Of a stretch of DNA of 23,584 nt, positions 16,332 to 22,423 are shown piece after piece. The position numbers and the translations under genes are program-made. Positions within the stretch are counted from its first letter, which is position 1; each line of letters begins with the position of its first letter. Under the pieces are notes generated by a model. That model was not told the DNA's origin and searched no databases. It saw only the letters and a program-made list of their open reading frames with translations. Source of the stretch: CAZYVD01 sp964651045 (lineage in GTDB: Bacteria > Zhuqueibacterota > QNDG01 > DSAB01); NCBI GenBank assembly GCA_964651045.1, contig CAZYVD010000041.1, positions 1 through 23,584 of the forward strand. The letters run 5' to 3'.

Positions 16332-17849
16332 TCACGATTCCAGGGTCTTTTTAACCATTTCAGTGATAGTACGAAAGTCTACCTTTCCTGTTCCCATTTT
16401 TGGAAGTTCATCAAACACAACAAATTTACTTGGAACAGCAATGGAGGGAAGCTTTTTAGAAAGCTGCCGGATTATCTCTTTTTCTTTAACCTTTTTATTT
16501 ACTGCAACTGCAAGCCTAGCCCCTTTTTTCGGGTCTGGTATATCAACAACACAGCAGTCCACATCTGGAGGAAGGATTTCTTCGAGTATCGATTCTGTTT
16601 TTACGAGTGAAACCATCTCTCCGCCGATTTTTACAAACCTTTTGAGTCTGCCGCGATGCCAGAGAAAGCCATCCTCATCAAGTATTCCCATATCACCAGT
16701 GTCATACCAGCCATCTTTTATTCTGAGAGATGTTTCCTCAATATCATCAAAATAGCCTTTCATAACATTCGGTCCCTTGACGAGTATCTTGCCCTCTTTT
16801 CCGGGTGGAAGCGGTTCGCCGGATGAGAGGTCTGTTATCTTTACCTGAACGCTTGGGAATGTCTTTCCTATGCTTCCTGGTTTATTTGCTTCATGTGTGT
16901 TGACAGATACAACAGGGCTGGTTTCGGTTGTTCCATATCCTTCCAGAAGCACCTTGTTGTGCTTTTTAATATAACCCTCTCTCAGTTTGTCTGGGGTCTT
17001 GTCAGCACCTGCTACGAGTATTCGTAGCGATTCAAAATCGCCTGGAGTTGACTCGCTTAAATAGCCAGAAAAGAAGATTGGTGTTGCAGCAATCATAGTT
17101 GTTTTTTCTTCTTTTATGATTTTTGGTATTGTTTTGTAATCAAGAGGATTGGCATATGTTACGGCAGTTGCACCAAGGATCATGGGCAGCCAGAAGTTAA
17201 CCATTTGACCAAATACGTGGAATAGAGGCAGTATGGACATTATCTTGTCCTCACTCGTTAGATGAAATACCTTTATGGCGTCCAGCACATTTGATCCTAT
17301 GTTCCTGTGTGTAAGTTGAACAGCTTTGGGCTCTTTTTCACTTCCGCTTGTAAAAAGAATAACTATGTTGTCATCCTCATCAGCATGAGGAAATCCGTTA
17401 ATGATTACTCTTGCAGGTAGCTTTGATTTCAGTGCTGCAGATAGTTTGTCTGCAGTAGAGATTGTTTTCAAGATATCCTCTATACAGATCATTCCATCAA
17501 CGAGTGGGCATTTTATCTTATCGAGCAGTGCCCTTGATGTAATGATTGTTTTAAAACCGCATTTGTTCTGAGCATATTTTGAATTTTCTGCAGCACCAGT
17601 AGAGTAGTTAATCATCACCGGCACCTTACCGCTCATCAATGTTCCGAGTATTGCGAGAAAACATCCGGCCGATGTTGGAATCATTATTCCAATGAAACCT
17701 TCTTTATACTTCTTCAGCTTCTTAGCGAGGATCAATGAGGCAATCAAGGATTTTGAATAGGATAGATTTTTGTTTGTAGTTCTATCGATGATAGCCATCT
17801 TCTTGCCGTTCTTTTTGGCAACTTTTACAAATTCATGATGTAGTATCAT
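16332..17849 (-). CDS. AMP-forming acyl-ACP/acyl-CoA synthetase (Aas C-terminal-like)
   Basis: A 505-residue member of the ANL superfamily that activates a fatty acid with ATP and passes it to a thiol carrier. The phosphate-binding loop is LFTSGSEKEPKAV (T167, S168, G169). LPLFHVFGQ and the adenine motif LLEGYGTTETSPVVSVNT follow, then the hinge region YDTGDMGILDEDGFLWHRGRLKRFVKIGGEMVSL, and the catalytic lysine K489 in PKMGTGKVD. Sequence detail (VAGADK, LEGYGTTETSPVVSVN) is closest in feel to the synthetase half of Aas, the lysophospholipid acyltransferase/acyl-ACP synthetase, but no PlsC acyltransferase domain is fused or adjacent. The start ATG has GGAGGG upstream. Its carrier and fatty acid are unknown. 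It stands alone, between a terminator and a non-coding gap. Confidence 0.9.
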   Translation of the reverse strand: MILHHEFVKVAKKNGKKMAIIDRTTNKNLSYSKSLIASLILAKKLKKYKEGFIGIMIPTSAGCFLAILGTLMSGKVPVMINYSTGAAENSKYAQNKCGFKTIITSRALLDKIKCPLVDGMICIEDILKTISTADKLSAALKSKLPARVIINGFPHADEDDNIVILFTSGSEKEPKAVQLTHRNIGSNVLDAIKVFHLTSEDKIMSILPLFHVFGQMVNFWLPMILGATAVTYANPLDYKTIPKIIKEEKTTMIAATPIFFSGYLSESTPGDFESLRILVAGADKTPDKLREGYIKKHNKVLLEGYGTTETSPVVSVNTHEANKPGSIGKTFPSVQVKITDLSSGEPLPPGKEGKILVKGPNVMKGYFDDIEETSLRIKDGWYDTGDMGILDEDGFLWHRGRLKRFVKIGGEMVSLVKTESILEEILPPDVDCCVVDIPDPKKGARLAVAVNKKVKEKEIIRQLSKKLPSIAVPSKFVVFDELPKMGTGKVDFRTITEMVKKTLES

Positions 17850-18236
17850 CTTTTTCCCTCCAGGTGGTTATGGTTGATAGACATCAAAAAAATAGTTGGC
17901 AGGACTTACATAATATATTAAAAAACAAAGACAAATATGTCAAGAGAAAGTTTTTATTTACCAAACCGCATATATTTTTTAATAATTCATATCTATGGCA
18001 GATTTATAACCATTCAGTGACTATTAGTAAAATTAATGTTTGCCACCTTGCAGTCAGGTTCTCAGACTTCAATAAAATCATATATCAAAAAATAGAGGCT
18101 GACAGTGCAACAGGAAGATTCACTATTAATTCAATTTTTTCTGCTAGTGCTGCTGGGACCACCGGTTTTTTTACAAGCAATATATACAATTATAATAAAT
18201 CTTTAAGAGATGTGATATACATACCATACAAAATAG
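17850..18236. other. AT-rich intergenic region, no supported gene
   Basis: This stretch of 387 nt contains the leader of the acyl synthetase (minus strand) and the region downstream of the transglutaminase gene. An open frame on the plus strand (17870..18286) crosses it, but it overlaps the end of the transglutaminase gene and has low-complexity, Ile/Asn/Lys-rich composition. I see no strong hairpin or known repeat. A promoter for the synthetase probably lies here, but I could not pick one. Confidence 0.4.
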
Positions 18237-18857
18237 CTATAACAGGTGTGGATAACCCTCTTTTAGCCATGATTCGATCTCTTTAAATGTAACATCAGAG
18301 TACATGCCGTGATCACGTACATATTCGACATGTTTCTCACCATTCAGTGTTGTTGGATGCATCAGACAGTTCTGCCCCATACAGAATTCAACAGGTCTCA
18401 GGCCCTTATTTTTAACCAGTTCTATATCGAGTGTTGCATCATATTGATACCATGTGTTGTTGAGATACAGGACTGGCACGCCGTGATGATAAAGGGTGCG
18501 GGTCTTTAAGAATCTAACAAATGTTTCGTTCAGTGTGTAGTCGATGATATCATAGAAATGGATGCCTGAAGGAATTTGGCAGGCCCTGGCCAGAGCACAA
18601 AATAGGATGGCCTTTTGGGTACAGAATCCCTTTCCAGACTTTAGAATCGATGAGGCCTTATATTTTTGTTCATCGAGATCGGCCCTGAATATGTAGCGGA
18701 TGTAATCTCTCACAAAATAGAAGATCGCTTTTGCCTTATCCTCTGGCTCTCTTTTTAGCCCGGTGATCTCATTTGCCTTTGAGATAATTGCAGGATGATC
18801 AGAATCTATCAGTTCTGTTGGGTGCAGGAAATCAATTATGTTTTTTCCCTCTTCCAT
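18237..18857 (-). CDS. Transglutaminase-like cysteine protein
   Basis: A 206-residue protein with a transglutaminase-fold catalytic triad: C79 in GKGFCTQKAILFCALARACQIP, H125 in YHHGVPVLYLNNTWYQYD, and D140 in the same segment. The helix before the Cys (AKAIFYFVRDYIRYIF) and the cysteine-helix are standard for the family. Bacterial members are cysteine peptidases or peptide-crosslink cleavers as well as true transglutaminases, so the reaction is not defined. There is no signal peptide, so it should be cytosolic. It is the last gene of a set with the TPR protein (26 nt upstream) and the polysaccharide deacetylase. The ribosome site is weak. The core domain is complete. Confidence 0.88.
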   Translation of the reverse strand: MEEGKNIIDFLHPTELIDSDHPAIISKANEITGLKREPEDKAKAIFYFVRDYIRYIFRADLDEQKYKASSILKSGKGFCTQKAILFCALARACQIPSGIHFYDIIDYTLNETFVRFLKTRTLYHHGVPVLYLNNTWYQYDATLDIELVKNKGLRPVEFCMGQNCLMHPTTLNGEKHVEYVRDHGMYSDVTFKEIESWLKEGYPHLL

Positions 18858-18883
18858 TATGTATCATTAAATATATACTGATC

Positions 18884-19918
18884 TTATTGTTTGTGATGAG
18901 ACTCCAATTTTTCCAGACACTTTTTTTTGTATGATTTTGCCTTGCTGAGATGTTTAAAGGCTCTCTTGCGGATCTTATCTTCTATATTCAATCGAAGAAT
19001 GGCATTACACTGCGATAGGGCTTCTTCATAGTTTTTGAGCTTGAATTCCGATATCACTATTTTAAGTCTGCATACAATCTCATTGTACATGCTTTTGGGT
19101 TTACATCTGCGGATTGAAGAGAGAAGATTGAAATACCATGCAGATGCCTTTTGATATTTTTCCAACCGAAAATAGCAGTCTGCAACACCCCATAAAAAGA
19201 ATCTGCTTCCCGGATATTTTGTAAGTCCCTTTTTAAACAGCCTCAGTGCATTGTAGTACTGTTTTCTGTCATACTGTATCCAGGCAAGGGTGTTAATACC
19301 TACCCAGTAAGAGAATTTTCCCTTTGAAATAGAAAGTATTATCATATTAATTCCCTCATCCCTTTCATCCTTTATCCATGGAAGCCATTTTAAATATTTA
19401 TAAAATCTGCCCGACCAGTATTTATAGCTTCCAATTCCAAGATAGGCATCAAACAGAGAGGAATCTTTTTCTACTGCCTTTTGCAGATATTTTATTCCCC
19501 TTCTGGAATTTATGATTCCATTTAACAGACTCCCTGATTTTGCCTGATAGAGCCCCTGATAACTTATACTGCTTCCAAGATAAAAATAGATCCATGGATC
19601 GGCATCTCCCCTTTCTATCTGTTTTCTGCCTGTCTGGATTGCCTTCTCTATAAGTCTATAAAACTCCTCCTCCCATAGGTCGGTCTCATAATCCATCATT
19701 TTTGACTGAAGAGTTGCAGCCTTGTAGAAATATCCCATGATATGATCAGGGAACATTTCTACAAGCTTTTGAAATGTGGCCATTGCAGAATCAAAATCTG
19801 ACATGAATGTTTGGTCAATACCTGTGATTATTATTGAGTCGATTTTTGAATATTTGGGATTCTGGCCGATCAGAGGAATTGCAATACTCAAAGTAAGATA
19901 AAGAATGGTTTTCTTCAT
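18884..19918 (-). CDS. Exported tetratricopeptide-repeat protein
   Basis: A 344-residue protein with a signal peptide (KKTILYLTLSIAIPLIGQ, cleavage near residue 19) and helical TPR-like repeats through the mature part. Clear units include SDFDSAMATFQKLVEMFPDH (~38-58), QYYNALRLFKKGLTKYPGSRFFLWGVADCYFRLEKYQKASAWYFNLL (~218-265) and LKNYEEALSQCNAILRLN (~295-312), with the usual Ala/Gly and Pro positions. An aromatic-rich middle (YKYWSGRFYKYLKWLPWIKDE) separates the halves. It probably acts as a periplasmic scaffold. The gene lies 38 nt after the deacetylase and 26 nt before the transglutaminase, and is probably cotranscribed with both. No partner can be named from the sequence. Confidence 0.88.
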   Translation of the reverse strand: MKKTILYLTLSIAIPLIGQNPKYSKIDSIIITGIDQTFMSDFDSAMATFQKLVEMFPDHIMGYFYKAATLQSKMMDYETDLWEEEFYRLIEKAIQTGRKQIERGDADPWIYFYLGSSISYQGLYQAKSGSLLNGIINSRRGIKYLQKAVEKDSSLFDAYLGIGSYKYWSGRFYKYLKWLPWIKDERDEGINMIILSISKGKFSYWVGINTLAWIQYDRKQYYNALRLFKKGLTKYPGSRFFLWGVADCYFRLEKYQKASAWYFNLLSSIRRCKPKSMYNEIVCRLKIVISEFKLKNYEEALSQCNAILRLNIEDKIRKRAFKHLSKAKSYKKKCLEKLESHHKQ

Positions 19919-19956
19919 ACGAGTTCTTTCTGGAATTGGATAGAAACAAAACTTTT

Positions 19957-21327
19957 CTATTTCAACAGTTCAGATACTTTCACAAAACTGTATCCTCTAT
20001 CTCGGAGGCCCTTTATTATCTCGGGTAGTTTTTTATGGGGAAAATCTTTTTTCCTGTTTGTTCCGAGATGCATCAATATGATTACTCCATTAGCGCCATA
20101 TTTTTTATTCTTTCCAAAATTAACAACCTTTCTTACTATCTCTTCCGATGTTCTATAGGCCTTTGAATTTGTGTCTGCCACCCAGTCGAGAGTGTCCATG
20201 TTGTTTTCCCAGTCTCGGCCTACTGTCCAGCCAATGTGTTTAAAGCCAGCCTCTGCTGCCCACATCAAAATTTCACTATTATAGTATCCATATGGTGCAC
20301 GCCAGAGGCCTTCCATATCGTGTTTTGTAATGAGTTTGTATAGAGCCGCTGTCTTGTTTAGCTCGTCCTGAACAAATTTTTTCGTAACTCCGGGCATTGT
20401 ATTGTGTTTACCATTTATTTCGAATGTTGTCAACTTTGGATGATCCCATGTATGATTCCCAACCTCGTGGCCCTCGTTTGCGATTCTGCGCACTGTCTTA
20501 GGAAAGTTTTTAATAAATTGACCTGTTAGAAAAAATGTACACTTGATTCTGTTCTCCTTCAGTATATCGAGTATTTCATCTGCAGCATTATTGATAGAGC
20601 CACCATCAAAAGTCAAAGCACACTCTTTTCTTTCCAAAGGTCCTCTGGACAGATTCTTTGAAAGATAGGCAAGCGTTGGAGTAGCATAGAATAGCTCGAC
20701 CCTCTGAAGTATAGAAACTTCTCCTTCATAGGATATTGCCCTTACCTCCACTCTATTGTTACCGCGGTGAAGCCTGACATTGTTGAACTTGAAGGATCCG
20801 TTTTTAGGGATGGTTGCCCTTTCCAATTTGCCGTCAATACTCAGAGAGACTATTTGATTGTTGCCGGCCTGGCCTTCTATGTTTAAAGTATTTGAAAATA
20901 CCATACCACTTTTGGTTGGTGTAAAGATTTTTGGTAGTGGGACACTTAAGGTCTCTGCTGGGGAAATCTCCAGGCTCTGTTGTTTTTGGGTCGATTTAAT
21001 TGCTTTGATATTATTTTTAAGAGACCAGATAAAGTAGAAGGAGAGGATGAGTCCAACAAATAATAGAAGTTCGATTAGTGCTCTGAATGGAATCGTGACC
21101 AGTTTTTTAAATGGCCAGATAAGAGCCCGAAGAACGAATGAGAAGAAGAGAAAAACTCCATCTACAAATTTTTTTATTAAAAATGTTGTAAGACATTTCA
21201 TTCCGCAGAATATTTTACCAAATGCTTTTAATCTGCAGTTGTAGCAAATAGGATTGTTGCACTGGGAGCATATATCGTTAGCCACGATGTTTGGATGATT
21301 TACACAGTAATTGATTTTTTGAATCAC
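19957..21327 (-). CDS. Membrane-anchored polysaccharide deacetylase (NodB/CE4) with B-box-like zinc finger
   Basis: A 456-residue multidomain protein. Residues 8-45 carry C8, H11, C20, C23, C28, C31, C41 and C45 in a B-box-like zinc-finger pattern (CVNHP, CSQCNNPICYNC), presumably cytosolic. Hydrophobic segments at ~50-72 and ~85-108 anchor it. An Ig-like strand module (~140-210; GNNQIVSLSIDG, NRVEVRAISYEGEV) leads to the NodB domain (~230-456): TFDGG (D241; the second metal Asp of the usual TFDD is G242), HTWDH (H292, H296), RAPYGYY (R343), GRDWENN and LMHLG (H420). The domain has an insertion between the second and third motifs. The start is GTG 21327 with CGGAGAAG upstream. It heads a unit with the TPR and transglutaminase genes. 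The substrate (peptidoglycan or another N-acetylated glycan) is inferred from the family. Confidence 0.9.
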   Translation of the reverse strand: MIQKINYCVNHPNIVANDICSQCNNPICYNCRLKAFGKIFCGMKCLTTFLIKKFVDGVFLFFSFVLRALIWPFKKLVTIPFRALIELLLFVGLILSFYFIWSLKNNIKAIKSTQKQQSLEISPAETLSVPLPKIFTPTKSGMVFSNTLNIEGQAGNNQIVSLSIDGKLERATIPKNGSFKFNNVRLHRGNNRVEVRAISYEGEVSILQRVELFYATPTLAYLSKNLSRGPLERKECALTFDGGSINNAADEILDILKENRIKCTFFLTGQFIKNFPKTVRRIANEGHEVGNHTWDHPKLTTFEINGKHNTMPGVTKKFVQDELNKTAALYKLITKHDMEGLWRAPYGYYNSEILMWAAEAGFKHIGWTVGRDWENNMDTLDWVADTNSKAYRTSEEIVRKVVNFGKNKKYGANGVIILMHLGTNRKKDFPHKKLPEIIKGLRDRGYSFVKVSELLK

Positions 21328-21356
21328 TGCTTCTCCGAAAAAATTTTTTATTAAAA

Positions 21357-21385
21357 AAAATAATGGAAATTTACTTCAATGTCAA
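21357..21385 (-). promoter_or_regulatory. Sigma-70-type promoter for the deacetylase unit
   Basis: On the minus strand, TTGACA (21380..21385), a 17-nt spacer and TATTTT (21357..21362) lie 30 nt above the GTG start. The -35 box is perfect. Confidence 0.55.
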
Positions 21386-21450
21386 GTTCAAACGATCATT
21401 AACAGGTATTGTGAGTTTATGAATTTAATTTAACATATTCTAATTCCTCT

Positions 21451-21476
21451 GGTTCCCAAACTCCTGTTTGGGAACC
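21451..21476. repeat. GGTTCCCAAAC palindrome
   Basis: GGTTCCCAAAC (21451..21461), loop TCCT, GTTTGGGAACC (21466..21476): a perfect 11-bp stem. From memory, very similar short palindromes recur between genes in many cyanobacterial and candidate-phylum genomes. A degenerate relative (CCCCAAACTCC...GTGGGG) is visible near 21720..21750. Confidence 0.8.
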
Positions 21477-21497
21477 CAGATGTGTTAAAAATCAGTC

Positions 21498-21678
21498 TTG
21501 GATTGCGGCGCCTTGGCGCCGCTTTTGAAAGCGGCAACACGTTGCCGCAATCCAAAAAAAGCGAGAAATCTAATTCTCATGTGTGTTGAAATTTACGAGG
21601 GATGGGACATTAATTGCTGAGCAGAAGAATCTAACAAAACCCCCTGTAATCCCCCTTTGAAAAAGGGGGATATCAAAT
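21498..21678. repeat. 180-bp structured repeat unit, copy 1
   Basis: The unit starts with a 58-nt composite palindrome (21498..21555): outer stem TTGGATT/AATCCAA, hairpin A GCGGCGCC-TT-GGCGCCGC (21505..21522), linker TTTTGAAA, hairpin B GCGGCAAC-AC-GTTGCCGC (21531..21548). An alternative is a single 12-bp outer stem (21498..21509 with 21544..21555). About 90 nt of plain sequence follows, and the unit ends with the hairpin ATCCCCCTTT-GAA-AAAGGGGGAT (21649..21671). The boundaries are where similarity to copy 2 stops. Confidence 0.85.
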
Positions 21679-21760
21679 GCATCGCTCAACCAATCACGCA
21701 AAGAATTATTTCTTCTGGCCCCCAAACTCCTTTATAGGAATGAGTGGGGAATCTTAAGAA

Positions 21761-21781
21761 GCACGACCACAAGGGTCGTGC
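21761..21781. repeat. GCACGACC palindrome between the two repeat units
   Basis: GCACGACC (21761..21768), loop ACAAG, GGTCGTGC (21774..21781): a perfect 8-bp stem of a family different from the neighbouring palindromes. Confidence 0.75.
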
Positions 21782-21830
21782 CACACGATAAAAATAAACA
21801 TGATAGCCATACTCGTATGAGTTTTAATTT

Positions 21831-22010
21831 TTGGACTGCGGCGCCTTGGCGCCGCTCTTGAAAGCGGTAACATGTTGCCGCAGTCCAAAAAAGCGATAAA
21901 TCTAATTCTCGTGTGTGTTGAAATTTACAAGGGTGGGAACATTAATTGCTGAGCAGAAGAATCAAACAAATCCCCCTGTAATCCCCCTTTGAAAAAGGGG
22001 GATATTAAAT
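21831..22010. repeat. 180-bp structured repeat unit, copy 2
   Basis: About 92% identical to copy 1 by hand alignment (roughly a dozen substitutions and three single-base indels), offset by 333 bp. The composite palindrome (21831..21888) has outer stem TTGGACT/AGTCCAA, hairpin A identical to copy 1 (21838..21855), linker TCTTGAAA and hairpin B GCGGTAAC-AT-GTTGCCGC (21864..21881). The closing hairpin ATCCCCCTTT-GAA-AAAGGGGGAT is at 21981..22003. Both units point the same way. Confidence 0.85.
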
Positions 22011-22121
22011 CCCAAAGTGTATTGCCTTTATTAGTCTTCTACAAGTTTTGAAGCAAAATCATAAAATCTAAATCTTAAATCCTAAACAATATCATCAAAT
22101 GGTTGAAACCCAAAATAATAA

Positions 22122-22228
22122 ACTAAACTTTGGTAAATTTATATCTTATTTCGTATCTTGAGGTTTTTCCTGAACCTGCCGAAGAACTAAGGATAGCCTC
22201 CCCGCTCTCAAATTTGCCAAAGTTTAGT
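22122..22228. mobile_element. MITE-like 107-bp element with 19-bp terminal inverted repeats
   Basis: ACTAAACTTTGGTAAATTT (22122..22140) matches the inverse of AAATTTGCCAAAGTTTAGT (22210..22228) with one mismatch. AATAA flanks both sides (22117..22121 and 22229..22233), as a 5-bp target duplication would. The 69-nt interior has no reading frame and contains GAACCTGCCGAAG, which resembles a common intergenic repeat. The flanks are AT-rich, so the duplication could be chance. No transposase is in the window. Confidence 0.5.
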
Positions 22229-22308
22229 AATAAACAAAAAGAGTTCCTTGTCGAGCAGAGTATATAAAAATGTTTTTCCATATTAGCAGGGATCAAAAGA
22301 AATATTTC

Positions 22309-22337
22309 TTGACAATAAATAGATTTTACACTATCTT
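22309..22337 (+). promoter_or_regulatory. Candidate promoter for the ATPase gene
   Basis: TTGACA (22309..22314), a 17-nt spacer and TATCTT (22332..22337), leaving a leader of about 80 nt. TAGCAG occurs at 22284 and 22389, and its inverse CTGCTA at 22362; the last two could form a stem in the leader. Confidence 0.45.
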
Positions 22338-22423
22338 ACACAGAAAATATAAATATTAACACTGCTAAAATTGAAATATATTTAAGAATAGCAGGGTTAA
22401 AAACAATATAGAGATGTTTGAGC

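Larger units (their letters stand above)
21328..22423. other. Gene-free palindrome-rich region
   Basis: These 1,096 nt hold no supported gene. From left to right: the deacetylase promoter, a GGTTCCCAAAC hairpin, copy 1 of a 180-bp structured unit, a GCACGACC hairpin, copy 2 of the unit, a MITE-like 107-bp element, and a promoter leading into the ATPase gene. The individual elements are listed separately. Confidence 0.8.

Noticed and set aside
17870..18286. A 139-codon open frame on the plus strand between the acyl synthetase and transglutaminase genes
   Set aside because: It overlaps the 3' end of the transglutaminase gene by 50 nt, has AT-driven low-complexity composition, and shows no domain, signal peptide or recognisable motif.
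21498..22010. The two repeat units considered as a CRISPR or an rRNA/tRNA remnant
   Set aside because: There are only two copies, 333 bp apart, with units far longer than CRISPR repeats, and no match to any tRNA or rRNA core that I recognise.
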